From Sphingomonas sp. CROZ-RG-20F-R02-07 (GTDB taxonomy: Bacteria; Pseudomonadota; Alphaproteobacteria; Sphingomonadales; Sphingomonadaceae), in NCBI RefSeq assembly GCF_022662335.1, contig NZ_JAKNQJ010000001.1:434001-498000 (forward strand): a stretch of DNA of 64,000 bases, read 5' to 3'. A program made the position numbers and the translations under genes. Under the pieces are notes generated by a model. It was not told the origin of the DNA, did not search any database, and saw only the letters and a program-made list of their open reading frames with translations. Below, piece after piece: positions 1-8,327 of this stretch. Each line of letters begins with the position of its first letter. Position 1 is the stretch's first letter.

Positions 1-677
1 ACGGCATCCGTCTCGATCGTTCCCGCGGGCGTCTCGATCCGCACCGCCCGACCGCGATGATCGATGCGGGTGACGGGGGTGGCGAGCCGGACGGCGATCC
101 CGGCGGCGTGCGACGCCACCAGCGTGCCGTAACCCTCGCGCACCGCCCAATTGTCGTCGGTCGCGGCGTCTTCATAGGCGGCCCAGTCGTGGAGCGACAC
201 GGCGGCCAGCGGTGCGCCATTGGCATAGCCCGAAATCGCGTCGATCATCGGATACCAGCGATCGTCGGGCGCGATGAAGTCTGAAAGCGGGCGATCGGGG
301 CAGCCCAGCGCGGCATGCGCGGCTTCGCTCCAGCGGGCATAGGCGACATCGGCGTCGCGCCGGTCCTCGGGTGAAAAGCCGAGATCGCGCCATTGCTCGC
401 GCCAATGGGCGGGCGAACGATCGACGGTGAAGCCCGTGGAGTCCGCGATCGTCGTCCACGGGTTACGCCGGGCGGAGTGAAGCCAGCCGCAGCCCCGATC
501 CACGCGCATCGGTCCCGCCGCGCCCGGCGGCGTGGACAGCGCCATGCTGTGCGCGCGTCCGCCGATCCGGTCTTTCGCCTCCACCAGCAGCACGTCGCGC
601 CCGGCATCGCGGAGCGCGCGCGCCGCGGCTATTCCCGCCGCGCCGGCGCCGATCACCACGACATCGGCACCGGGCAT
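1..677 (-). CDS. FAD-dependent amine-oxidase-like oxidoreductase (3' end outside window)
   Basis: The first 225 codons of a flavoprotein are visible; the gene runs off the left edge. It starts with an ATG at 677 and opens with a dinucleotide-binding fold: residues 5-15 read DVVVIGAGAAG, an acidic residue (E33) ends strand two, and GGR follows at 39-41. That order (GxGxxG, E, GGR) is typical of flavin amine oxidases and related FAD oxidoreductases. Substrate cannot be inferred from this part. The start lies three bases beyond the rpoH stop, so it is probably cotranscribed downstream of rpoH. Family-level call only. Confidence 0.8.
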   Translation of the reverse strand, partial: MPGADVVVIGAGAAGIAAARALRDAGRDVLLVEAKDRIGGRAHSMALSTPPGAAGPMRVDRGCGWLHSARRNPWTTIADSTGFTVDRSPAHWREQWRDLGFSPEDRRDADVAYARWSEAAHAALGCPDRPLSDFIAPDDRWYPMIDAISGYANGAPLAAVSLHDWAAYEDAATDDNWAVREGYGTLVASHAAGIAVRLATPVTRIDHRGRAVRIETPAGTIETDA

Positions 678-680
678 CGC

Positions 681-1583
681 TTACGCCGCGATCAGCCGCT
701 TTTCGCCGGCGATGCGCATCATCGCCTTTTGCAGCTTCTCGAACGCGCGCACCTCGATCTGCCGGACGCGTTCGCGCGACACGTTGTAGACCTGGCTCAG
801 CTCCTCGAGCGTCTTAGGGTCGTCGGTCAGGCGGCGCTCGGTCAGGATGTGCTTCTCCCGGTCGTTGAGGTCGTCCATCGCGTTGACGAGCATCGAATGG
901 CGAACATCCGCCTCCTGCGCGTCGGCCACCACCTTGTCCTGCAGCGGCGCGTCGTCCTGAAGCCAATCCTGCCACTGGCCCTCGCCGTCCTCGCGCATCG
1001 AGACGTTGAGGCTGGTATCGCCGCCCATCGCCATGCGACGGTTCATGCTGGTCACTTCGGCCTCGGTCACGCCCAGATCGGTCGCGATCTTGGTGATGTG
1101 CTCGGGCCGCAGATCGCCGTCCTCGAACGCGTCGAGCTTCGACTTCATCCGGCGCAGGTTGAAGAACAGCTTCTTCTGCGCCGCGGTGGTGCCCATCTTC
1201 ACGAGGCTCCACGAGCGCAGGATATATTCCTGGATCGACGCGCGGATCCACCACATCGCATAGGTAGCGAGGCGGAAGCCGCGGTCGGGCTCGAACTTCT
1301 TCACGCCCTGCATCAGGCCGATATTCCCTTCGGAGATCAGCTCCGACGTGGGCAGGCCGTAGCCGCGATAGCCCATCGCGATCTTGGCCACCAGCCGCAG
1401 GTGACTGGTGACGAGTTGCGCCGCCGCATCGGTATCCCCATGTTCCTGGAAACGCTTGGCGAGCATGAACTCCTGCTCGGGCTGGAGCAGCGGGAATTTC
1501 TTGATCTCGGCCAGGTAGCGGTTGAGACCGGCTTCGCTGCCGAGCGCGGGGATCGTCGCTGGGACGTTGCTGCGGGCTGCCAT
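681..1583 (-). CDS. rpoH: RNA polymerase sigma-32 factor
   Basis: A 300-residue alternative sigma factor that directs RNA polymerase to heat-shock promoters. Region 2 (around residues 70-130) has SEGNIGLMQGVKKFEP and YAMWWIRASIQEYI. The RpoH box QKKLFFNLR, the hallmark separating sigma-32 from other group members, follows directly. The C-terminal region 4 helix-turn-helix contains NVSRERVRQIEVRAF. The chosen ATG at 1583 is preceded by AAGGAG at good spacing. It sits 56 bases downstream of the pseudouridine synthase gene and directly upstream of an FAD oxidoreductase. Alphaproteobacteria often carry more than one RpoH; this could be either copy. Confidence 0.96.
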   Translation of the reverse strand: MAARSNVPATIPALGSEAGLNRYLAEIKKFPLLQPEQEFMLAKRFQEHGDTDAAAQLVTSHLRLVAKIAMGYRGYGLPTSELISEGNIGLMQGVKKFEPDRGFRLATYAMWWIRASIQEYILRSWSLVKMGTTAAQKKLFFNLRRMKSKLDAFEDGDLRPEHITKIATDLGVTEAEVTSMNRRMAMGGDTSLNVSMREDGEGQWQDWLQDDAPLQDKVVADAQEADVRHSMLVNAMDDLNDREKHILTERRLTDDPKTLEELSQVYNVSRERVRQIEVRAFEKLQKAMMRIAGEKRLIAA

Positions 1584-1639
1584 GGTTCGTGTCTCCTTGT
1601 CCGAGTTCGTCCGCCGCGCTGCGGCAAAACGCTCATGTC

Positions 1640-2587
1640 CTATACGTGAAGCCGGCTGAACAGTTCCTGCATATCGGCCGGCATGGTGCTTTCGAATGCC
1701 AATTTCGTGCCCGAGATCGGGTGGATGAACCCCAGATGCGCCGCGTGCAAGGCTTGTCGCCGGAATGCGAGCTGTTCGAGTAACCCACGATGCGGTCCGC
1801 CGCTTCGGCCATAGACCGGATCGCCCAGCAGCGCATGGCCGATCGAGCCCATGTGCACGCGCACCTGGTGCGTGCGGCCGGTCTCGAGCCGGCATTCCAC
1901 CAGCGCCGCGCGATCGAGCGGCGCGATCGTCGTGAAATGGGTGACCGCGCGTTTGCCGCCGGCGACGATCGCGATCTTCTTGCGGTTCTGCGGCGAGCGG
2001 GCGAGCGGCGCGTCGACGGTGCCGGCGGACGGGCTGGGGATGCCGCCCACGATCGCCTTGTAGCGGCGATCGATGCTGTGATCGCGAAACTGTTTCGCCA
2101 GCCCCTCGTGCGTCCGGTCGGTCTTGGCAGCGACCATCAGCCCCGAGGTGTCCTTGTCGATGCGGTGGACGATCCCCGGCCGCGCGACGCCGCCGATGCC
2201 GGACAGCGATCCCCCGCAATGGTGGAGCAGCGCGTTGACGAGCGTGCCGTCGAGATTGCCCGCGGCGGGATGCACGACGAGCCCGGCGGCCTTGTCGATC
2301 ACGATCAGATGTTCGTCTTCATAGGCGATGACGAGCGGGATCGCCTGCGCCTCGTTATGCGCCGGCGTGGGATCGGGCACCGCCACCGCGAAGACCTGCC
2401 CGGCGGCGGCCTTCTTGGCCGAATCGCGCCAGGCGGTGCCATCCGCGCTAACCTGGCCCGCCGCGATCAGCACCTTCAGGCGTTCACGCGACAGCGTCGG
2501 CACCGCTTCGGCCAGCGCGCGATCGAGCCGCCAGCCGTCCGCGCCGGCGGCGATCGTCGCTTCGATGATGGAAACCCCCCGGCTCAT
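1640..2587 (-). CDS. RluD-type 23S rRNA pseudouridine synthase
   Basis: A 315-residue RluA-family pseudouridine synthase. An N-terminal S4-like RNA-binding domain (about residues 18-65) is followed by the catalytic domain. Its signature is HRIDKDTSGL at 141-150; by family precedent D144 is the nucleophile. Other family blocks are YEDEHLIVIDKAAGLVVHP and the C-terminal TGRTHQVRVHM. The S4 plus RluA arrangement and length fit RluD (U1911/1915/1917 of helix 69), although RluC has the same architecture. It is divergent from the JAMM protease gene and upstream of rpoH, likely in one transcript. Confidence 0.9.
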   Translation of the reverse strand: MSRGVSIIEATIAAGADGWRLDRALAEAVPTLSRERLKVLIAAGQVSADGTAWRDSAKKAAAGQVFAVAVPDPTPAHNEAQAIPLVIAYEDEHLIVIDKAAGLVVHPAAGNLDGTLVNALLHHCGGSLSGIGGVARPGIVHRIDKDTSGLMVAAKTDRTHEGLAKQFRDHSIDRRYKAIVGGIPSPSAGTVDAPLARSPQNRKKIAIVAGGKRAVTHFTTIAPLDRAALVECRLETGRTHQVRVHMGSIGHALLGDPVYGRSGGPHRGLLEQLAFRRQALHAAHLGFIHPISGTKLAFESTMPADMQELFSRLHV

Positions 2588-2604
2588 GTGCGAACGATGT
2601 GGCG

Positions 2605-3042
2605 ATGGGCGTGACGATTTCAAGCGAGGTGCTGGCGACGATCCGCGCGGCGGCGGCGGCGAGCCCCGATGCCGAGGTGTGCGGGCTGCTGTTCGGCGCG
2701 CCCGACCAAGTCGAGGCCGCGCAGCCTTGCGCCAACGTCGCCGCCGATCCGCGCCGCGCGTTCGAGATCGATCCGGCTGCGCTGCTGGCCGCCTATCGGC
2801 GCGCGCGGCAGGGCGGCGCGATGGTGATCGGCCATTACCATTCGCACCCGAGCGGGCAGCCGGTCCCCTCGGCCCGCGACGCCGCCGCGGCCATGGGAGA
2901 CGGCGCGCTGTGGCTGATCGCGGCGGCGGGTGCGATACGCGCATGGCGGAGCGACGCGCCGGGCGTGTTCGTGGAGGAAATGATCGATGCTCGTCCCTCC
3001 GGCCTTCCCAGCGCCCGGGGATCGGTCGGAGAACGCAGGTGA
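2605..3042 (+). CDS. M67 family JAMM/MPN+ metallopeptidase
   Basis: A protein of about 145 residues with the JAB1/MPN+ zinc motif: a glutamate early in the domain (EVCGLLFG), then GHYHSHPSG and PSARD, giving the E...HxH(x)7S(x)2D zinc ligands. Prokaryotic members cleave isopeptide-like or carrier-protein C-termini, for example sulfur-carrier or ubiquitin-like proteins. No partner (ThiS/MoaD/UBL or E1-like) is adjacent, so the substrate is unknown. Starts are possible at GTG 2599, ATG 2605 and GTG 2611; ATG 2605 is chosen but no good ribosome binding site decides it. It diverges from the RluD-type gene with only 17 bases between them. Confidence 0.85.
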   Translation: MGVTISSEVLATIRAAAAASPDAEVCGLLFGAPDQVEAAQPCANVAADPRRAFEIDPAALLAAYRRARQGGAMVIGHYHSHPSGQPVPSARDAAAAMGDGALWLIAAAGAIRAWRSDAPGVFVEEMIDARPSGLPSARGSVGERR

Positions 3043-3163
3043 TGCGCCGGGCGCTCGGTCATCCGCGGGCGTTCCGGTGCGCAAGATCGGTCACGTCATC
3101 GGATGACGACCGTTCGTTAACGATCCCGGCACACCGGGTCTTCGCGCGCCCATTCGCGCAGCC

Positions 3164-3733
3164 TTATCGTTCGGCCGGCCGCTCCCGCTCCACCGCCTGA
3201 TCGCGCAGGATCGCCGGATCGGACGCGAGGTCATATAGATAGCGTCGCCGCTCCAGCGTTCCCATGCGCAACCGGTCGCGTGCCTTGACCTGCGCGCGCG
3301 TCAGCCTGAACGGCACATAGCCGCGCGCGCGCAGGCAGGTGACGACCGCATCCTCCATGAAGCTCTGCGTGCGCTTGACCCCGCCCCGGATGCTGCGCTT
3401 GTAGATGCTGGAATAATTGCGCGTCATCCGGTCGACTTCTTCCGGATCCAGGCCCACGCTACCTTTCATAAAGGATCTCATATTCGCCGAGTCGATGGCC
3501 CGGTCCTGATTGTGCGTACCGTCCAGCACGTCGCGCGTATCCTGCCGGTGTGCGATATCGACCTTTGCGCCGCCGATGCCGCATTCCATCGCATCGCGGC
3601 GATAGGCGTCGAAGTCGATGCCGGCTTTGCCCCAGGACCCGTCCCGGTCGGGCACCGCCTTGGCAGCGGCCGGAAGCGATAGCGACACCGTCACCATCCA
3701 TGCATATGCGAAACAGGATACGCGCCACATCAT
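3164..3733 (-). CDS. Putative secreted protein of unknown function
   Basis: A 189-residue protein I do not recognise. It begins with two methionines and a hydrophobic stretch ending SLPAAAKA at about residue 25, which looks like a Sec signal peptide, so an envelope or exported location is likely. The mature part is charged and rich in Arg and Asp, with two cysteines (MECGIGG and VTCLRARGY) that could form a disulfide. The C-terminus (ERERPAER) is strongly charged. It lies 33 bases downstream of the small six-cysteine secreted protein on the same strand; the two may form a unit. Confidence 0.65.
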   Translation of the reverse strand: MMWRVSCFAYAWMVTVSLSLPAAAKAVPDRDGSWGKAGIDFDAYRRDAMECGIGGAKVDIAHRQDTRDVLDGTHNQDRAIDSANMRSFMKGSVGLDPEEVDRMTRNYSSIYKRSIRGGVKRTQSFMEDAVVTCLRARGYVPFRLTRAQVKARDRLRMGTLERRRYLYDLASDPAILRDQAVERERPAER

Positions 3734-3766
3734 CCGACAAACCCTTTCCGTTCGTTTGGCAGAAGA

Positions 3767-3991
3767 CTATCCAAAGTATACCAAGCAGTTTTCTTTGCAC
3801 GCGTTCAGTGTATCCGCCCGTGCTTGCCAGCAGGCCTCATCGGTCCCACCTCTCTGCTTGCAGGCAACATAGGCGGTGTTCGCCTTCGATTCGCATCCGC
3901 CGTTGCATGAGCCAGACTGACGTTGGGCCATCGAAGAACCCGCTGATACAATACAAGCTATTGCAATTACGCGATAAAACAACTTAATCAC
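3767..3991 (-). CDS. Small secreted six-cysteine protein, twin CX3C
   Basis: A 74-residue protein with a GTG start preceded by AAGAGAG. A signal peptide (residues 1-22, ending SSMA) leaves a mature peptide of about 52 residues with six cysteines at 29, 33, 44, 54, 65 and 69. The spacing CX3C-X10-C-X9-C-X10-CX3C is nearly symmetrical, as in helical-hairpin disulfide proteins. No known family recognised. The coding region and its upstream flank are visibly AT-richer than the rest of the window, suggesting recent acquisition. It probably acts in the periplasm or outside the cell; function unknown. Confidence 0.6.
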   Translation of the reverse strand: MIKLFYRVIAIACIVSAGSSMAQRQSGSCNGGCESKANTAYVACKQRGGTDEACWQARADTLNACKENCLVYFG

Positions 3992-4416
3992 AATAATCTC
4001 TCTTAAAATTCAGACTATCGATCTAAATCAAGCAGAATCGGGCACAGAGCCCTTTTGAAAGCTATGAAAAACATTTGAGTTGGTCAAGGGTCATCAATCG
4101 GCAGGCTTGGGAAGCAATGGTATCACCTCTAGGATCGGCGGACGTCATCATGCCGCTCGATCCGGACGTTGTCCGTACGGCCCCATCGTGCACGGGGCGG
4201 TGTCGATCCGGACCGAGATCTCGCGGGCGGAGCTTGGCCGTAACCTTGTATAGGGCTACGAAGCGGTGAACGCGGATAATGCACGCGGTGCTCCGCTACC
4301 GGAGACGCTCCGACCGGGCCCAGGCCTTTGCAGGCGGCGCGGCGTCCCTCTTCGGCATCGCTTGCGTCCTCACCGCGCACACGTCAGATAGATCCTTGTA
4401 ACGCAAAGGGGATCGC
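3992..4416. other. Intergenic gap without a convincing gene
   Basis: The left part (about 3992-4080) is AT-rich and continues the composition of the small secreted protein gene. The rest is of ordinary composition and holds only short open frames with no family resemblance or ribosome binding site. I see no tRNA or intrinsic terminator. The right end carries the leader of chpT (AAAGGGGA before its ATG). Confidence 0.5.
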
Positions 4417-5061
4417 ATGACCGTCAGCCCGGTGGATTTCGCCAGCCTGCTTTGTTCGCGGCTGTGCCACGATCTGCTCTCGCCGGTGGGCGCGCTCAAC
4501 AACGGCCTCGAGCTGCTCGCCGACGAGACCGATCCGCCGATGCGCGAACGCTGCATGGAGCTGCTCGCGGACAGCGCGCGTGCGTCGGCGGCCAAGCTCA
4601 AATTCTTTCGCCTGGCGTTCGGTTCGGCGGGCGGCTTCGGCGACATGGTCGATGCGCGCGAGGCGCAATCCGCGGTGCGCGGGCTGTTCGGTGCGAACAA
4701 GCGCCTGGAAATCGGCTGGCTGGTCGAGGACGACACGCTGCCCAAGGCGGCGATCAAGGTGCTGCTCAACCTGGCGATGATCGCGGGCGAGGCGCTGGTG
4801 CGTGGCGGCCGGCTCGATATCGGCGGCGAGAGCCATGGCGGCCAGGTCGAGATCGTGGTGCAGATCGAAGGGCCGCGCATCCTGCTCGATCCTGAACTGC
4901 GCCGCATGCTCGTGGACGGCGAGGGCGAGGAGGGCGTTACCGCGCGCGGCGCGGCGGCGTATCTGGTCCACACGCTGGCGCGTCAGGGCGGCGGCGGCAT
5001 TCAGGTGTCGGAGCCGGCCGAGGGCGTGATGATCTTCGGCGCGGTGTTCAACGCGGGCTGA
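4417..5061 (+). CDS. chpT: ChpT-like histidine phosphotransferase
   Basis: A 214-residue protein of the ChpT family, which in Caulobacter moves phosphate from the hybrid kinase CckA to CtrA and CpdR. Residues 9-35 form the dimerisation/phosphotransfer helix with SRLCHDLLSP (H18 is the expected phosphohistidine) and LNNGLELL. A degenerate HATPase-like domain follows (LLNLAMIAGEAL near 113), without ATP-binding G boxes, as expected. The ATG is preceded by AAAGGGGA. It lies 73 bases upstream of cheA on the same strand. A cckA homologue is at 55056 in this window. Confidence 0.88.
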   Translation: MTVSPVDFASLLCSRLCHDLLSPVGALNNGLELLADETDPPMRERCMELLADSARASAAKLKFFRLAFGSAGGFGDMVDAREAQSAVRGLFGANKRLEIGWLVEDDTLPKAAIKVLLNLAMIAGEALVRGGRLDIGGESHGGQVEIVVQIEGPRILLDPELRRMLVDGEGEEGVTARGAAAYLVHTLARQGGGGIQVSEPAEGVMIFGAVFNAG

Positions 5062-5134
5062 ATGGGGCCGGCGGTAAAGTCGGTCTTAACCTCTCAGGGT
5101 CCATGGCTCCGGTCGAAGGATGCGCCGGGGACCC

Positions 5135-7429
5135 ATGGACGATCTGCTGCAGGAATTCGTCGCGGAAACGCGCGAGACGCTCGAGGCGCTGTCGGGCGAG
5201 ATCGTGGCCTGGGAAGCCGCGCCGGGCGACCGCGCGCGGCTGGATGCGATCTTCCGCTTCGTCCACACGGTGAAGGGAAGCTGCGGCTTTCTCGACCTGC
5301 CCCGGCTCGCCCGGCTGAGCCATGCCGCCGAGGACGTGCTGGCGGCGGTGCGCGACGGCCATCGTCAGCCAGACACCGCACTCGTCAACGCGGTGCTCGC
5401 GATCGTCGACCGGATCGGCGAGATCGTCGAGGCGATCGATGCCGGCAGCGCGCTGGACGATTCGAGCGAGGACTTGCTCGTCGCCGCGCTGGCCGAAGAT
5501 GCGAAGCCGACGGGCCCGGCCACGCAGGCGCCGGTTCACCGCGCCGCCACGCGCAGCATCCGCCTCAACGTCGATCTGCTCGACCGGATGATGAGCGGCA
5601 TGTCCGACATGGTGCTGGCGCGCAACGAACTCGCGCGGCGGTTGCGCGACGGCACGCCCGATCCGCGCATCGAGGCGGCGCTCGAACGCATGTCGCTGAC
5701 GGTGGCGGACATGCGCGACACGGTGACTCGCACCCGCATGCAGAAGATCGACGCGCTGTTCTCCGCCCTGCCGCGGATGGTGCGCGATACGGCGGCCGAA
5801 CTGGGCAAGACCGTGGCGCTGACGATCGACGGATCGGAGGTCGAGCTGGACCGCGAGATGATCGAGATGATGCGCGATCCGCTCGTCCACATCATCCGCA
5901 ACGCGGTGGATCACGGCATCGAGGCACCCGATGCCCGCCGCGCAGCGGGCAAGCCGGCGGCGGGCGCGCTGATGGTCTCGGCGCGCCAGTCGGGCAACCA
6001 GATCCTGGTGGAGATCACCGACGACGGGCAGGGGATCGACGTCGATCGCCTCATCGGCAAGGCCCAGGCGCAGGGGCTCCACAGCGATACGCAACTGGCG
6101 CGGATGAGCCCGGCCGAGCGGCTCGACCTGATCTTCCACGCCGGGCTTTCCGTTCGCGACACCGTCACCGCGATCTCGGGCCGCGGCGTCGGCATGGACG
6201 TGGTGCGCGCGAATATCGAACAGATCGGCGGCCGGATCGCGCTGACCAACCGCCCGGGCCGCGGGCTCGCCATCTCCATCCAGGTGCCGCTGACGCTTTC
6301 GATCATCCCGACCATCGTGGTCGGCGTGGGCGCGCAGCGTTTCGCGCTCGCGCGGCCATCGGTGGAGGAGATCGTGAAGCTGCGCGGCGCAGTGCGGATC
6401 GATACGATCGGCGACACGCGCGTCGTCAGCCTCCGCGGCCGGCGGCTCCCGCTGGTCGATCTGGGCGCGTTGCTGGGCATCGCCGCCGCGCCGGAGCCCT
6501 CGACCGTGGCGATCGTCGCGAGCCGCGACGGCACCTATGCGCTGGCGATCGATTCGGTGCTCGACACGGAGGAACTCGTGGTGAAGCCCGCCGCGCCGGC
6601 GGTGATGGCGACGGGCCTCTATGCGGGCCAGACGCTGCCCGACAGCGGGCTGCCGATGCTGCTGCTCGACGGCGGCGGCATCGCCGCGGCGGCGGGGCTG
6701 CGCTTCGAGACGGTGCGCGCCGACGAGCATGCCGATGCGAGCGATGCGACACCGGGCATCGCCGCGCTGCTGTTCGAGGATCTCGACGGCTGCCGCCGCG
6801 CCATCGCGCTGTCGGTCGTCGACCGCGTCGAGCCGGTGGCGATCGACGCGATCCGGCATACCGCGGGGCGGCTGCGGCTGACGATCGGCGGGGCGATCGT
6901 GCCGCTCCACGCCTGCGCCCCGCTCGACGAACGCAGCGAGGTGCCCGTCCTCCGCCTGACCGACGGCGCGACCGAGATCGCCTATGCCATCGGCGAAGCG
7001 ATCGAGATCGTCACCTTGCCGGCCGAGATCATCCCCACCGCCGGATCGTCGGGGCCGATCGCCGGGGTGGCGATGATCGCGGGCCAGCAGATCGAGCTGA
7101 TCGATCCGCACGCCCTCTTCGCGGGCCAGCCGGCGAACGGCACCCGGACCCCGGTCTGCCTGATCGAGGCCGATGGCTGGATGGACGTGTTCCTGAAGCC
7201 GGTGCTGGAGGCGAGCGGCTATCGCTGCGTCACCCGGCTCGGCGCGGGCGAGGTCGCTGCGGTCGCGCTCGCGATGGAGGGCGATCCACCCGTAATCGGA
7301 GCCACGCCCGTCGTCCACCTGCGCCGCGAGGTCGCGCTCGCCGACCCCGCCCATCCCAGCATCTATCGCTACGATCGCCAGGCGCTGCTTGCCGCGGTTG
7401 CTGCGGTCTCACACGGGAAAGCCGCATGA
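5135..7429 (+). CDS. cheA: Chemotaxis histidine kinase CheA with degenerate receiver tail
   Basis: A 764-residue CheA. Order: Hpt (about 1-105, FVHTVKGSCGF, phospho-accepting H44), dimerisation helices (from about 138), HATPase (HIIRNAVDHGIE near 250, DDGQGID and GRGVGMDVVR), a CheW-like domain (about 380-510), a second CheW-like segment (about 539-665), and a C-terminal receiver-like segment (from about 672) in which the phospho-acceptor Asp is not recognisable. It phosphorylates CheY and CheB in response to receptor arrays. ATG 5135 is chosen over ATG 5120 because family members begin MDDLLxEF. Its stop overlaps the cheW start (ATGA). No receptor gene is in the window. Confidence 0.95.
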   Translation: MDDLLQEFVAETRETLEALSGEIVAWEAAPGDRARLDAIFRFVHTVKGSCGFLDLPRLARLSHAAEDVLAAVRDGHRQPDTALVNAVLAIVDRIGEIVEAIDAGSALDDSSEDLLVAALAEDAKPTGPATQAPVHRAATRSIRLNVDLLDRMMSGMSDMVLARNELARRLRDGTPDPRIEAALERMSLTVADMRDTVTRTRMQKIDALFSALPRMVRDTAAELGKTVALTIDGSEVELDREMIEMMRDPLVHIIRNAVDHGIEAPDARRAAGKPAAGALMVSARQSGNQILVEITDDGQGIDVDRLIGKAQAQGLHSDTQLARMSPAERLDLIFHAGLSVRDTVTAISGRGVGMDVVRANIEQIGGRIALTNRPGRGLAISIQVPLTLSIIPTIVVGVGAQRFALARPSVEEIVKLRGAVRIDTIGDTRVVSLRGRRLPLVDLGALLGIAAAPEPSTVAIVASRDGTYALAIDSVLDTEELVVKPAAPAVMATGLYAGQTLPDSGLPMLLLDGGGIAAAAGLRFETVRADEHADASDATPGIAALLFEDLDGCRRAIALSVVDRVEPVAIDAIRHTAGRLRLTIGGAIVPLHACAPLDERSEVPVLRLTDGATEIAYAIGEAIEIVTLPAEIIPTAGSSGPIAGVAMIAGQQIELIDPHALFAGQPANGTRTPVCLIEADGWMDVFLKPVLEASGYRCVTRLGAGEVAAVALAMEGDPPVIGATPVVHLRREVALADPAHPSIYRYDRQALLAAVAAVSHGKAA

Positions 7430-7854
7430 CGCCGTTGTTCCTCATCGCCCATATCGCGGGCCGCGGGGTCGCGATCGACACAACACAGGTCGATTCCGTC
7501 GTCGATCTGGGCGAGATCGTCGCGGTGCCGTGCGCGCCCGGTGCGGTGCGCGGACTGGCGGCGCTGCGCAGCCGGGTGGTCACCGTGATCGACACCGGCA
7601 CCGCCCTGGGCCTGTCGGCGACCGCGACGAGCGCGAAGCGGGCGATCATCACGCGCGTCGATGGCCATCATTATGCGATCCTGGTCGATGCGCTCGAGGA
7701 CGTGACGATGCTGGAGCGGGTGCCGCTGTCGTCGGGCGTCACGCTCGATCGGGGCTGGGCCACGGTCGGCACGGGGATGGTGGAGCGCGACGGCGAACCG
7801 CTGCTCGTGATCGATCTGGCCGCCATCCTGCCGACGCTCGCCATCGCGGCCTGA
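7426..7854 (+). CDS. cheW: Chemotaxis coupling protein CheW
   Basis: A 142-residue, single CheW domain that bridges receptors and CheA at the inner membrane. Visible family features are the start of the fold (FLIAHIAGRGVAIDT), a central VRGLAALRSRVVTVID, and the closing LLVIDLAAIL. The ATG overlaps the cheA stop by four bases, so translation is coupled. It is followed by a 93-base gap with a sigma-54 type promoter in front of cheY, so cheW belongs with cheA and the later genes can be transcribed separately. Confidence 0.92.
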   Translation: MTPLFLIAHIAGRGVAIDTTQVDSVVDLGEIVAVPCAPGAVRGLAALRSRVVTVIDTGTALGLSATATSAKRAIITRVDGHHYAILVDALEDVTMLERVPLSSGVTLDRGWATVGTGMVERDGEPLLVIDLAAILPTLAIAA

Positions 7855-7897
7855 ATCCGTTTTTCGAGAAGCGCTTAACGGGGCGCTTACGCTTTGC

Positions 7898-7913
7898 TGG
7901 CACAAGGCTTGCG
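7898..7913 (+). promoter_or_regulatory. Sigma-54 (-24/-12) promoter of cheYBR
   Basis: TGGCACAAGGCTTGCG carries the -24 GG at 7899-7900 and the -12 GC at 7911-7912 with exactly ten bases between, and matches the consensus TGGCACN5TTGC at nearly every position. The predicted start is near 7924, leaving a leader of about 24 bases with AGAAAAAGGG before the cheY ATG at 7948. In the gap between cheW and cheY, so position supports function. Confidence 0.8.
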
Positions 7914-7947
7914 GCGAACACACGTCATCCCAGAAAAAGGGCGTTTC

Positions 7948-8313
7948 ATGAAGACCTGTCTAGTCGTCGATGATTCGAAGGTGATCCGGAAGGTGGCTCG
8001 GCACATTCTCGAGACGCTCGACTTCACTGTCAGCGAAGCCTGTGACGGCCGCGAAGCGCTGGACGCGTGCATGGCATCGCCCCCCGACGTCATCCTGCTC
8101 GACTGGAACATGCCGGTGATGAGCGGCCTCGATTTCCTCCGCGCGCTCCGCCAGAGCAGCGTGGCCGCGCGGTCCAAGGTCGTTTTCTGCACGACGGAGA
8201 ACGGCACCGCCTATATCCGCGCCGCGATCGAGGCGGGGGCGGACGAGTATGTCATGAAGCCGTTCGATCGGGACACGCTGGAAAGCAAGCTGCAGATCGT
8301 CGGCGTCGCCTGA
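7948..8313 (+). CDS. cheY: Chemotaxis response regulator CheY
   Basis: A 121-residue single receiver domain. The acidic pocket is VVDDS (D8, D9), the phospho-acceptor is D52 in LLDWNMP, the switch Thr is at 82/83 (CTTENG) and the conserved Lys is K104 in VMKPF. Phosphorylated by CheA, it would bind the flagellar motor switch. It is the first gene behind the sigma-54 promoter and 14 bases upstream of cheB. No output domain. Given the context, CheY is preferred over other single-domain regulators such as DivK. Confidence 0.9.
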   Translation: MKTCLVVDDSKVIRKVARHILETLDFTVSEACDGREALDACMASPPDVILLDWNMPVMSGLDFLRALRQSSVAARSKVVFCTTENGTAYIRAAIEAGADEYVMKPFDRDTLESKLQIVGVA

Positions 8314-8327
8314 GCGGAGCGCAAGCG

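Noticed and set aside
4075..4269. Short ORF before chpT
   Set aside because: No ribosome binding site or family likeness; composition does not look coding.
5048..7354. Long open frame antisense to cheA
   Set aside because: It mirrors the codon structure of CheA on the other strand, is His/Arg/Asp rich and matches no family; a typical shadow in GC-rich DNA.
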